From RYN-133 sp963754285 (GTDB lineage: Bacteria; Actinomycetota; Actinomycetes; Mycobacteriales; Jatrophihabitantaceae): a stretch of DNA of 64,000 nucleotides. A program made the translations under genes and the position numbers. Within the stretch, counting starts at the first letter, position 1. Every line of letters begins with the position of its first letter. The DNA is taken from assembly GCA_963754285.1 (NCBI GenBank), contig CAVWFN010000001.1:1-64000 (forward strand). The letters are read 5' to 3'. Below, piece after piece: positions 51,409 to 60,098 of the stretch. Under the pieces are notes generated by a model. That model ran no database searches, was not told the origin of the DNA, and worked only from the letters and a program-made list of their open reading frames with translations.

Positions 51409-52566
51409 TCAGTAGCTCTTCGGCAGGCCCAGGCTGAACTGGGCGACGAAGTTGAGGATCATCTCGCGACTGACCGGTGCGATCCGCGCGACGCGAGCAC
51501 CGATGAGCAGGTTGCCCAGTCCGTACTCGTGCGCGAGGCCGTTACCCCCGTGGGTCTGCACGGCCTGATCGACGCAGGCGATGCTCGCCTCGGCGGCCGC
51601 GTACTTCGCCATGTTCGCCGCTTCGCCCGCGCCCATGTCGTCGCCGCTGTCGTACAGCGAGGCGGCTTTCTGCATCATCAGCTTGCTCATTTCGAGCTCG
51701 ACCTTGCACTTCGCGAGCGGGTGCGACAGGCCCTGGTGCGTGCCGATCGGCTTGCCCCACACCTCGCGCTGGTTCGCGTAGGCCACGGCCTTGTCGAGGG
51801 CATACCGGCCCATGCCCACCGAACCGGCCGACGCCATGATGCGCTCGGGGTTGAGACCGGCGAACAGCTGCGCGAGCGCGGCGTCCTCCTCGCCGACGAG
51901 CGCGTCGGCGGGCAGTCGCACGTCGTCCATGTAGAGCATGAACTGCTTGTCCGGCATGACGACGTCCATGTCGATCGCGGTGTACTCGAAGCCCGGTGTG
52001 TCTGTCGGGAACACGAACAGGGCCGGCTTGAGCCGTCCCGTCTTCGCGTCCTCCGTACGGGCGACGATGAGGATCGCCTGGGCGTGATCGACGCCCGAGA
52101 CGTAGTACTTGCGTCCGGTCAGCAGCCAGTCGCTGCCGTCGCGTCGCGCGGTCGTGGTGATGCGGTGCGAGTTCGATCCGGCGTCGGGCTCGGTGATCCC
52201 GAAAGCCATCGTGATCGTGCCGTCGGCGATCCCCGGCAACCAGCGTTGCTTCTGCTCCTCGGTGCCGTAGCGGGTGATGATCGTGCCGTTGATGGCAGGC
52301 GAGACGACCATCATCAGCAGACCGCAGCCCGCGACGTTGAGCTCCTCGCAGACCAGCGCGAGCTCGTACATGCCGGCACCGCCGCCGCCGTACTCCTCGG
52401 GCAGGTTGAGCCCGAGGAAGCCGGACTTGCCGGCCTCGGCCCACAGCTCGCTGAGCGGTTCTCGCGCGCGAGCCCGCGGCGCGGTGTACGAGTGGCCGTA
52501 TCGCTTGCCCAGCTCGGCGACTGCCTTGCGCAGTGCCTGCTGCTCGTCGGTCTCGGTGAAGTTCAC
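51409..52566 (-). CDS. Acyl-CoA dehydrogenase (first of two in the cluster)
   Basis: FAD-dependent enzyme of 385 residues. The three acyl-CoA dehydrogenase domains are visible: N-terminal helices (ETDEQQALRKAVAELGKRYG), the beta domain (MAFGITEPDAGSNSHRITTT) and the C-terminal helices with the catalytic-base region (QTHGGNGLAHEYGLGNLLIG). It would oxidise an acyl-CoA to the 2-enoyl form. The chain type cannot be read from sequence. It lies between the carboxylase alpha gene and the hydratase in a minus-strand operon. Confidence 0.93.
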   Translation of the reverse strand: MNFTETDEQQALRKAVAELGKRYGHSYTAPRARAREPLSELWAEAGKSGFLGLNLPEEYGGGGAGMYELALVCEELNVAGCGLLMMVVSPAINGTIITRYGTEEQKQRWLPGIADGTITMAFGITEPDAGSNSHRITTTARRDGSDWLLTGRKYYVSGVDHAQAILIVARTEDAKTGRLKPALFVFPTDTPGFEYTAIDMDVVMPDKQFMLYMDDVRLPADALVGEEDAALAQLFAGLNPERIMASAGSVGMGRYALDKAVAYANQREVWGKPIGTHQGLSHPLAKCKVELEMSKLMMQKAASLYDSGDDMGAGEAANMAKYAAAEASIACVDQAVQTHGGNGLAHEYGLGNLLIGARVARIAPVSREMILNFVAQFSLGLPKSY

Positions 52567-52586
52567 CCTGGCTCCTCCTTCTGTCG

Positions 52587-52645
52587 ACTTTGACCCTCGA
52601 TTGGTCGTGATCCGGATCGGATCACGACCAATAGAGGGTCAAAGT
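52587..52645. repeat. 59-base ACTTTGACCCT palindromic repeat, copy B
   Basis: It runs from ACTTTGACCCTCGATTGG to CCAATAGAGGGTCAAAGT. Arms are longer than in copy A because TTGGTCGTGATCC pairs with GGATCACGACCAA. It shares length and the block GATCACGACCA at position 34 with 42393-42451. Its right end supplies the last codon and the stop (CTT TGA on the minus strand) of the carboxylase alpha gene. Confidence 0.87.
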
Positions 52646-54561
52646 GGGTCTACGACGGCCAGCACGGCGCCGACGTCGATCTGCTGCCCGACCGTGACCG
52701 GTAGTTCGGTCACGATGCCGTCGGCCGGCGCGTTGATCTGGTGCTGCATCTTCATGGCTTCCAGCCAGAGGACGGGGGAGCCGGCGCTCACCCGGTCACC
52801 CTGGGCGACGGCGAGCCGCACGATCGTCCCGGGCATGGGCGCCACCAGTGACCCGGCGGCGACCTGGTCTGCCGGGTCGACGAACCGGGGTGCGACGGTG
52901 AAGTGCACACCGCCCTCGGCGGCGTCGACGAAGACCTCGTCGCCGTAGCACCGAACGGCGTATCGACGCCGCACGGCGTCGACATCGAGTACGACCTCGG
53001 TGGGCGATGCGCTGACCAGTGCGATGCCGTCGTGACCGTGCAGCCCGTCGCGGTCGACCCGCCACCGCACTTCGCGCTCGCCGAGCGTGATCGTCTGGGG
53101 CTGGCTGACGACGTTGCGCCAGCCGGACGGAAGGTCGAGGACGCGCGGTCGCGCGGCATCGAGTGCGAGCGCGGCCGCCAGTGCGGCGACCGAGTCGTCG
53201 GCGACCAGCGGAGCGAACACCTCGGCGTGGTCGGCGAAGAACGCCGTGTCGGTGTCGCCGGCAAGGAATGCATCGTGGCGAAGCACGTTCACGAGCAGGT
53301 CACGGTTGGTCGTCACGCCATGAATCGATGCGCGGGCGAGTGCCCCGGCGAGCGATCGCGCCGCCATGGTGCGGGTCGGCGCCCACGAGATGACCTTGGC
53401 GAGCATCGGGTCGTAGTGCACCGTCACGCGGGTGCCATCGGTGACGCCCGCATCGAGCCGCAGTCCGTGCGGGGCAGCATCGACGTCGAACTCGATCCTG
53501 ACGCCGGGGATGTCGAGTTTGTGCAGCGGCCCGCTCTGCGGCTGCCAGTCGACGGCGGGAGCCTCGGCGTAGAGCCGCACCTCGATCGAATGTCCTTGTG
53601 TGGACGGGGGATTCTCGTCGAGCCGACCACCTTGTGCCACATCGAGTTGAAGAGCGACGAGGTCCAGGCCGGTCGTGCATTCGGTGACCGGGTGCTCGAC
53701 CTGCAGCCGCGTGTTCATCTCGAGGAAGAAGAACTTGCCCTCCGCGTCGGCGAGGAACTCGACCGTGCCCGCTCCGGTGTAGTCGATTGCCTTCGCAGCC
53801 GAACGTGCGGCGTCGAAAAGCGCCGCACGCATCCCGTCGACGCGTTCGACGAGCGGCGACGGCGCTTCCTCGACGACCTTCTGATGCCGGCGCTGAATCG
53901 AGCATTCGCGCTCGCCCACGGCCCACACGGTGCCGTGTTCGTCACCGAGAACCTGCACCTCGATGTGGCGTCCGGTGGCGAGATAGGGCTCGCAGAACAC
54001 GGTGCCGTCGCCGAAGGCCGACGCAGCCTCGGCGCGCGCCAGCTCGACCTCGTCCGCGAGCGCGGCGAGGTCTGTTACGACGCGCATGCCGCGGCCGCCG
54101 CCACCTGCGCTCGCCTTGATCAGCACGGGTAACTCGGCGGCGGTGATCTCGTCCGGGTCGAGCTGAGTGAGGACGGGGACGCCGGCCTCGGCCATGAGCC
54201 GCTTCGACTCGATCTTGCTGCCCATCGCGGCGATGGCCTCGGGTGGCGGGCCGATCCAGGTCAGCCCCGCCGCGATGACGGCGCTGGCGAAGTCGGCGTT
54301 CTCGGACAGGAAACCGTATCCGGGGTGAACAGCATCGGCGCCTGAACGGCGAGCGGCGTCAATGATCAGATCGGTGCGCAGGTAGGTGTCGGCCGGCGCC
54401 GCGCCGGGCAGCCGCACGGCCGCGTCGGCCTCGCGGACATGTGGCGCGTCGGCGTCGGGATCAGAGAACACCGCGACGGTGCCGATGCCGAGGTCGCGGC
54501 AGGTTCGGAAGACCCGGCGGGCGATCTCGCCGCGGTTGGCCACCAAGACGCGAGTGATCAC
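52639..54561 (-). CDS. Acyl-CoA carboxylase alpha subunit (biotin carboxylase plus biotin carrier)
   Basis: A 640-residue protein. The biotin carboxylase part starts ITRVLVANRGEIARRVFRTC and has the ATP-grasp loop IKASAGGGGRGMRVVTD and FFLEMNTRLQVEHPVTECTT. The C-terminal biotin carrier has VLWLEAMKMQHQINAPADGI, with the biotinyl Lys in EAMKM. GTG 54561 is the start; the longer frame only reads through palindromic repeats. With the beta subunit upstream it makes a complete carboxylase of the methylcrotonyl-, geranyl- or propionyl-CoA type. Context with atuA favours an unsaturated branched acyl-CoA. Its stop is inside a 59-base repeat. Confidence 0.93.
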   Translation of the reverse strand: MITRVLVANRGEIARRVFRTCRDLGIGTVAVFSDPDADAPHVREADAAVRLPGAAPADTYLRTDLIIDAARRSGADAVHPGYGFLSENADFASAVIAAGLTWIGPPPEAIAAMGSKIESKRLMAEAGVPVLTQLDPDEITAAELPVLIKASAGGGGRGMRVVTDLAALADEVELARAEAASAFGDGTVFCEPYLATGRHIEVQVLGDEHGTVWAVGERECSIQRRHQKVVEEAPSPLVERVDGMRAALFDAARSAAKAIDYTGAGTVEFLADAEGKFFFLEMNTRLQVEHPVTECTTGLDLVALQLDVAQGGRLDENPPSTQGHSIEVRLYAEAPAVDWQPQSGPLHKLDIPGVRIEFDVDAAPHGLRLDAGVTDGTRVTVHYDPMLAKVISWAPTRTMAARSLAGALARASIHGVTTNRDLLVNVLRHDAFLAGDTDTAFFADHAEVFAPLVADDSVAALAAALALDAARPRVLDLPSGWRNVVSQPQTITLGEREVRWRVDRDGLHGHDGIALVSASPTEVVLDVDAVRRRYAVRCYGDEVFVDAAEGGVHFTVAPRFVDPADQVAAGSLVAPMPGTIVRLAVAQGDRVSAGSPVLWLEAMKMQHQINAPADGIVTELPVTVGQQIDVGAVLAVVDPL

Positions 54562-54565
54562 GGCT

Positions 54566-54681
54566 TTTCCCCGCTCGTGGTCGATTCGGGGCCGTCCGAG
54601 CGAGCACTGGCGGGGAAAGGCGGACGGGCTTCCCCGCTGGTGGTCGGTTCGGGGGCGTCCGAGCGAGCACTGGCGGGGAAA
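54566..54681. repeat. Paired 53-base palindromic repeats, locus 2
   Basis: Two 53-base elements (54566-54618 and 54629-54681) with a ten-base gap, the same arrangement as at 32919-33034. They differ from each other at few positions (GTCGATT versus GTCGGTT; first base C in the second). They fill the 136-base gap between the beta and alpha carboxylase genes. The nearer element ends only four bases upstream of the alpha-subunit GTG, where it could influence translation. Confidence 0.88.
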
Positions 54682-54697
54682 AGGACGCGGGCGATGC

Positions 54698-56296
54698 TCA
54701 TGGCCGGAACACCCCATAGCCCTCGGCTCCGTGCACCGGCCCGTTGTGGGCGGCCGAGAGCGCGATGCCCAGCACCGTGCGCGTGTCGCGCGGGTCGATG
54801 ACGCCGTCGTCGTAGAGCATGCCGGACAGGAACGGCGCCAACGACTGCTCCTCGATCTGTTTCTCGACGTACCCGCGCATCTGCTCGTCGGCGGCCTCGT
54901 CGTATTCCTGGCCGCGGGCAGCGGCCGCCTGACGTGCCACGATCGACAGGACTCCTGCCAGTTGAGCAGGGCCCATCACCGCCGATTTCGCCGACGGCCA
55001 GGTGAACAGGAATCGCGGCGCGTAGGCCCGGCCGCACATGCCGTAGTTGCCGGCACCGTACGAGGCGCCCATCGTCACGGTCAGGTGCGGCACGCGCGAG
55101 TTCGAAACCGCGTTGATCATCTGTGCGCCGTGCTTGATGATGCCGCGCTGCTCGTACTCCTTGCCGACCATGTAGCCCGTCGTGTTCTGAAGGAACAGCA
55201 GCGGTGTGTCGGCTCGATTGGCGAGTTGGATGAACTGGGTGGCCTTCTGCGACTCCTCGCTGAACAGCACGCCGCGGGCATTGGCGAGGATGCCGATCGG
55301 GTAGCCGTGCAGTGATGCCCATCCCGTCACGAGCGATGCGCCGTAGCGCGGCTTGAACTCGTCGAAGTCCGAACCGTCGACGATGCGCGCGATGACTTCG
55401 CGCGGGTCGAACGGCACCTTCAGGTCGGTCGGGACGATGCCCAGCAGGTCCTCGGCGTCGTATAGCGGCGCGTCCGGGTCGGGCTTCGGGGCCGGGCCGA
55501 GCTTGCGCCAGTTGAGCCGGCCCACGATGTCGCGTCCGATGCGGATCGCGTCCGCCTCGTCGACGGCGAAGTAGTCGGCCAGCCCGGACGTCCGGGAGTG
55601 CATGTCGGCGCCGCCGAGCGATTCGTCGTCGGACTCCTCGCCGGTGGCCATCTTCACCAGCGGCGGTCCGGCCAAGAACACCTTGGCGCGGTCGGCGACC
55701 ATCACTACGTAGTCGCTCATGCCCGGGATGTACGCGCCGCCCGCGGTCGAGTTGCCGAACACGAGCGCGAGCGTCGGGATGCCGGCCGCTGACAACCGGG
55801 TCAGGTCGCGGAACATCTGCCCGCCGGGAATGAAGATCTCTTTCTGGGTGGGCAGATCCGCGCCCCCCGACTCGACCAACCCGATGACCGGCAGCCGGTT
55901 CTCGAGGGCGATCTGGTTGGCGCGCAGGACCTTCTTCAGGGTGTACGGGTTCGAGGCGCCGCCGCGCACTGTCGGGTCGGAGCCGTTGATCATGCATTCG
56001 ACGCCGTTGACCACGCCGATGCCGGTCACCACCGAGGCGCCGACGGTGTAATCGGTTCCCCATGCTGCGAGCGGCGACAGTTCGAGGAACGGCGCGCCGG
56101 GATCGAGCAGCAGTTCGATGCGCTCGCGTACCAGCAGCTTGCCGCGGTCGTGGTGTCGCTTGACGTACTTCTCGCCGCCACCACCGACCGCCTTCGCGTG
56201 GTCGGCGTCGAGCGCGGCGAGCTTCTCGAGCAGCGCGGCGCGGTTGGCCTGATAGGTCTCGGACGACGGGTCGACGGACGTGCGCACGACGCTCAC
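54698..56296 (-). CDS. Acyl-CoA carboxylase beta subunit (carboxyltransferase)
   Basis: A 532-residue carboxyltransferase. Blocks: KYVKRHHDRGKLLVRERIEL near the N-terminus, GVVNGVECMINGSDPTVRGG, LIESGGA-like (GLVESGGADLPTQKEIFIPG), and the second half with LLFLQNTTGYMVGKEYEQRG and TMGASYGAGNYGMCGRAYAP. The segments resemble methylcrotonyl-CoA/geranyl-CoA carboxylase beta subunits more than propionyl-CoA ones, judging by NTTGYMVG and the pattern around it. It overlaps the next acyl-CoA dehydrogenase gene by four bases. Confidence 0.92.
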   Translation of the reverse strand: MSVVRTSVDPSSETYQANRAALLEKLAALDADHAKAVGGGGEKYVKRHHDRGKLLVRERIELLLDPGAPFLELSPLAAWGTDYTVGASVVTGIGVVNGVECMINGSDPTVRGGASNPYTLKKVLRANQIALENRLPVIGLVESGGADLPTQKEIFIPGGQMFRDLTRLSAAGIPTLALVFGNSTAGGAYIPGMSDYVVMVADRAKVFLAGPPLVKMATGEESDDESLGGADMHSRTSGLADYFAVDEADAIRIGRDIVGRLNWRKLGPAPKPDPDAPLYDAEDLLGIVPTDLKVPFDPREVIARIVDGSDFDEFKPRYGASLVTGWASLHGYPIGILANARGVLFSEESQKATQFIQLANRADTPLLFLQNTTGYMVGKEYEQRGIIKHGAQMINAVSNSRVPHLTVTMGASYGAGNYGMCGRAYAPRFLFTWPSAKSAVMGPAQLAGVLSIVARQAAAARGQEYDEAADEQMRGYVEKQIEEQSLAPFLSGMLYDDGVIDPRDTRTVLGIALSAAHNGPVHGAEGYGVFRP

Positions 56297-57441
56297 TTCG
56301 TGTACCCCAGCACTCTCGCCGCGAGCCCGGTGAGGATCTCGGTCGTCCCGCCGCCGATGCCGATGATGCGCATGTCGCGGTACTGCCGCTCGACTTCGGA
56401 CTCGCGCATGTAACCCATTCCGCCGTGCAGTTGCACGGCTTGGTCGACGACCCAGCTACCGGCTTCCACCGCGCTGTTCTTCGCGAAGCACGCCTCGGCC
56501 ACAAGATTGGTCTCACCGTTCGCAGCACGTAGCGCGACCGAGCGTGTGTAGACGCGCGCGATCTCGATGCGACGGGTCATCTCGGCCAGCGTGTGTTGCA
56601 CGGTCTGTCGGCTGATGAGCGCGCGCCCGAACGTCTCGCGGTTGCGGCACCACTCGACCGTGAGGTCGAGGGCGCGTTGCGCGGACGCGTAGGCCTGGAC
56701 GGCGAGGCCGATGCGTTCGCTGACGAAGTTGGTGGCGATCTGGGCGAAGCCGCTGTCGAGGGCGCCGACGAGATTCGTGACCGGCACGCGCGCGTCCGCG
56801 TAGGACAGCTCGGCGGTGTCGGACGAGAGCCAGCCCATCTTCGACAGCGGACGGGTCACGCTGAATCCCGGCGTGCCCTTCTCGACGACGAGCAGCGAGA
56901 TGCCGTGCGCGCCCGCATCGCCCGTCCGGACAGCAGTGACGACGAAGTCGGCGCGCACGCCCGAGGTTATGTAGGTCTTGGCGCCGTTGACGACGAAGTC
57001 GTCGCCGTCGCGCTTCGCAGTGGTGCGGATGCCCGCGACGTCCGAACCGCCGTCGGGTTCGGTGATCGCGAGTGAGCCGATCAGTTCGCCTGCCAGCGTC
57101 GGCCGCACCCAACGGTCGATCTGCGCGGCGTCGCCGGCCACGACGAGATGGGGCAGTGAGATGCCCGAGGTGAACAGCGACGCGAAGACACCGCCGGCGC
57201 CGCCGGCGTAGTGGAACTCCTCGGCAAGCACGAGCGCATCGATTGCGTCACCACCCTCGCCGCCGACCTGGGTCGGATACGACAGTCCGATGAGGCCGTG
57301 CGCCGCGGCGGCTTTGTGCAGCGTGCGCGGCAGCTCGCCGGTGCGCTCCCACTCGTCCTGGTACGGCAGCACTTCGCGCGTGACGAACACGCGGACCGTC
57401 GTCCGGAGCAGGAGCCGTTCAGGCGTGTCGATCTCAGTCAA
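56293..57441 (-). CDS. Acyl-CoA dehydrogenase (second in the cluster)
   Basis: A 382-residue FAD enzyme. The beta-domain motif SLAITEPDGGSDVAGIRTTA and the C-terminal VDQAVQLHGGMGYMRESEVE and RQYRDMRIIGIGGGTTEIL are well kept. In Atu-type clusters such an enzyme (AtuD) oxidises citronellyl-CoA to geranyl-CoA. By position next to atuA and the carboxylase this is the closer candidate for that step, but a leucine-type isovaleryl-CoA role is equally open. It overlaps the atuA 3' end by eight bases. Confidence 0.92.
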   Translation of the reverse strand: MTEIDTPERLLLRTTVRVFVTREVLPYQDEWERTGELPRTLHKAAAAHGLIGLSYPTQVGGEGGDAIDALVLAEEFHYAGGAGGVFASLFTSGISLPHLVVAGDAAQIDRWVRPTLAGELIGSLAITEPDGGSDVAGIRTTAKRDGDDFVVNGAKTYITSGVRADFVVTAVRTGDAGAHGISLLVVEKGTPGFSVTRPLSKMGWLSSDTAELSYADARVPVTNLVGALDSGFAQIATNFVSERIGLAVQAYASAQRALDLTVEWCRNRETFGRALISRQTVQHTLAEMTRRIEIARVYTRSVALRAANGETNLVAEACFAKNSAVEAGSWVVDQAVQLHGGMGYMRESEVERQYRDMRIIGIGGGTTEILTGLAARVLGYTK

Positions 57442-59102
57442 GGAGCGACTCCGGGATGTTCACGACGCGCGACCGCAGCCACTCGCCGAGCGCTTTGGCC
57501 TGCGCGTCGTGCCGGGCGTTCGAGGCGACTCCTTCGCCGAGAATTGCCTCGATGACGAAGTTCAGCGCGCGCAGGTTCGGCAGGTCGTGGCGCGTGACGG
57601 TGAGCGCTGCCGTCTCGGGCAGCAGTTCCTGCAGCCGGCTGACGGTGAGCATGTTGCTCATCCACGCGTATTGCGCGTCGGTGCGTACCCATACGCCCAC
57701 GTTGGCGTTGCCGCCCTTGTCGCCACTGCGCGCGCCGACGATCGTGCCCAGCGGCACCGACCGCGACGGTCCGAACACCGGCTCGGGCAGAGCTGCCTCG
57801 GCGATCGGCTCGAGCTCGCGGAACTCCGGCGCCGGTGCGATGTCGACGCGCGTCCCGTCGGCGAGCACCGCGACGTGGGGGACGAGCGCAGCCTCCACCG
57901 AGGCCGCTGCGAACACTCCGTACGGGGCCGCGTCGCCGGGCGGGCTGGTCACGTGGAAGCCCGGGTAGGACGCCAGGGCGAGCTCGATCGCGGCGCCCGA
58001 GAACGCACGTCCCAGCGCTTTCGGATCCGGGCCGCGCACGACGCAGTGCAGCAAGCGCGGCAGCTTCCTCCTGGACGGGGGAGTCGGGGTGATCGGTGCG
58101 CGCCAGCATCCATGTCGCGTCCAGGTGGGCGAGCTGTTGCTGGACGAGGCGTGCCTTGCGCGTGATGTCGAGTCCGGTGAGCACGAAGGTCATCTCGTTA
58201 CGGAAACCGCCGAGGGTGTTCAGCCCGACCTTGAGCGTCGGTGGCGGCGGCTCGCCGCGCACCCCGGAGATGCGGACGCGGTCGACACCGTCCGGCGTGA
58301 GCTCGATGGTGTCGAAGCGAGCGGTGACATCGGGCCCGGCGTAGCGCGCCCCGCCGATCTCGTACAGCAGCTGTGCGGTCACCGTGCCGACGGTGACCGC
58401 GCCGCCGGTCTGGTCGTGCTTGGTGATGACCGCCGAACCGTCCTCGTGCAGTTCGGCGATCGGGAATCCGGGGTGGCGCGGATCGGGGATCTCTTCGAAG
58501 AACGCATAGTTACCGCCGCTGGCTTGCGGACCGCACTCGATGATGTGGCCCGCGACGACCGCGCCGGCCAGCGCGTCGTAGTCGGACGGACCCCAGCCGA
58601 AGTGTGCGATCGCCGGCCCGACGACGAGCGAGGCATCGGTCACCCGTCCGGTGACGACGACCTGAGCGCCGCCGCGCAGGCACTCGGCGATGCCGAAGGC
58701 GCCCAGATAGGCGTTGGCGGCGAGCGGGTCGCCGAGCGCGAACTCGCTGCTGCGGGCACGCAGGTCGTCGCCCTCGACGTGAGCGACTGCGATGTCGAGC
58801 CCGAGCGACTCGGCCAGTCGGCGCACTGCCGCGGCGAGCCCGGCCGGGTTCAGGCCGCCGGCGTTCGCGACGATCGTGACGCCGTTCTCGAGCGCCGTGC
58901 CGAGGGAGTTCTCGAGCTGGCGCAGGAAGGTCTTGGCGTAGCCCAGCGTCTCGTCGCGGGCGCGATCGCGCGCCAGGATGAGCATCGTGAGCTCGGCGAG
59001 GTAGTCGCCGGTCAGCACATCGAGCGGGCCGCCGGTGAGCATCTCGTGCATGGCCGCGGCACGATCGCCGTAGAAGCCGGAGCAGTTGCCGATCCGCAGC
59101 AC
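57434..59102 (-). CDS. AtuA-like (DUF1446) protein (one frameshift)
   Basis: Protein of the acyclic terpene utilisation AtuA family, about 555 residues when corrected. The GTG at 59102 starts LRIGNCSGFYGDRAAAMHEM, a family hallmark. Other blocks are VANAGGLNPAGLAAAVRRLA and TGRVTDASLVVGPAIAHFGW. An extra base near 58053 shifts the frame after QEEAAAL. The C-terminal AtuA-like half reads VPLGTIVGARSGDKGGNANV and LPNLRALNFVIEAILGEGVA to a TGA at 57434. AtuA is needed for citronellol growth in Pseudomonas, but its reaction is not established to my knowledge. Confidence 0.9.
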
Positions 59103-59127
59103 GTCCCGACCCTGGCATGGCCGTCAG

Positions 59128-59153
59128 AACAAATCAAGCCTGCTTGATTTGTT
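59128..59153. promoter_or_regulatory. 26-base perfect palindrome upstream of the atuA operon
   Basis: AACAAATCAAG-CCTG-CTTGATTTGTT, eleven-base arms without mismatch in an unusually AT-rich patch. It lies 25 bases before the GTG of atuA, where a repressor would block the operon running to tetR at 49997. Candidate binders in the window are the TetR at 49997-50602 and the PaaX-type protein at 60099-60923. Confidence 0.8.
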
Positions 59154-59164
59154 TTCGGTTTCCT

Positions 59165-59234
59165 CGCGAGTGGTCACTTTCGGCTCGAGTGGTCACTTAT
59201 TAGCGACCACTCGCGGGATTAATGACCACTCGCG
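59165..59234. repeat. AGTGGTCA four-copy double hairpin, copy B
   Basis: Two direct copies of CGAGTGGTCAC and two inverted copies GACCACTCG, so the same plan as 23847-23912 with a slightly different motif (AGTGGTCAC in place of AGTGGTCAG). It sits just past the stop of the TIGR03084-type gene and before the 26-base palindrome. It may end the upstream transcript. Confidence 0.82.
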
Positions 59235-59244
59235 GACGGGGTGG

Positions 59245-60042
59245 CTAGGCCTTGGCGCTGAAGGCGCCGGGCTCCCGTCCTGCCCCCGGCGGGCCGGCGA
59301 AGGCCTGGGCGATGTCGAGCCACTCGTCGGCGTCGTGACCGTGCGCGACCAGCGACAGGTCGTCGCGGTGGCGACGTTGGGTGACGAGCAGGCAGAAGTC
59401 GAGGGCCGAGCCGCTGACCGCCTGAGTGCTGCCCTCGCCCCAGATCCAGATCGAGCCGTCCGGTGCGGTCAGCTCGACGCGGAACGGCTCGGCCGGGGGC
59501 TTCCGGTCACGGACGAGGTAGGCGAAATCGCGGGTGCGCACCCCGATGTGCGCGACGTGACGCAGCCGTGGTGTGGGCAGCCGCGTGACGCCGAGGCCGT
59601 CAGCGACGTCCTGGCCGTGACCCCAGGTCTCCATCAACCGGGCCGTCGCCATCGAGGTCGCCGACATCGGCGGGCCGAACCAGGCGATCTTGGTGGTCGG
59701 TGCGCACGAGAGCAGCGCTTCGGCGAGCTTGGCGCGGCCTTCGCGCCACTCCATGAGCAGTTGGGTCGGGGGTTGCTCGGCCATCTCGGTCGCGGCCGCA
59801 TCGACGTAGGTGTCCATCGTGGCGAGCGCGCGCTGCAGTTCGTCCTGAAACGTGGACGGATCCGTGATCGCGAGATGTGCCGCGCGATCGGTCCACGCAA
59901 GATGCGCTATCTGGTGACCGATCGTCCAGCCGGGCGAGGGCGTCGCGCCGGCCCAGGCCTCGTCGGGGAGTTCGGCGACGATCGCGTCGAGATCCTCGCT
60001 CTCGGCTTGCAGGTCGGCGAGCACCGGCTTGAGATCGGCCAC
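59245..60042 (-). CDS. TIGR03084-type DinB/maleylpyruvate-isomerase-like protein
   Basis: A 265-residue protein from GTG 60042. The N-terminal four-helix metal-binding fold has TPSPGWTIGHQIAHLAWTDR (His ligands) and MATARLMETWGHGQDVADGL (further His). The C-terminal domain, FRVELTAPDGSIWIWGEGST, is the beta domain of the mycothiol-dependent maleylpyruvate isomerase superfamily. I recall this family as TIGR03084 and as a regular neighbour of AtuA-like genes in actinobacteria. A thiol-dependent step in the same pathway is a possible role. Confidence 0.88.
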   Translation of the reverse strand: MADLKPVLADLQAESEDLDAIVAELPDEAWAGATPSPGWTIGHQIAHLAWTDRAAHLAITDPSTFQDELQRALATMDTYVDAAATEMAEQPPTQLLMEWREGRAKLAEALLSCAPTTKIAWFGPPMSATSMATARLMETWGHGQDVADGLGVTRLPTPRLRHVAHIGVRTRDFAYLVRDRKPPAEPFRVELTAPDGSIWIWGEGSTQAVSGSALDFCLLVTQRRHRDDLSLVAHGHDADEWLDIAQAFAGPPGAGREPGAFSAKA

Positions 60043-60098
60043 GTCCCGACTCTTACACACGCGCTGAAGTGCTGCCACACGCGCCGACAGGCGAGCGG

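Noticed and set aside
51052..52593. Plus-strand open frame of 513 codons over the hydratase and acyl-CoA dehydrogenase genes
   Set aside because: Both underlying minus-strand genes are clear family members; the plus frame has no recognisable motif and shadow-like composition.
54562..54717. N-terminal extension of the carboxylase alpha subunit containing a repeated FPRQCSLGRPR peptide
   Set aside because: The peptide repeat is simply the translation of the paired 53-base palindromes; biotin carboxylases begin at ITRVLVANRGE.
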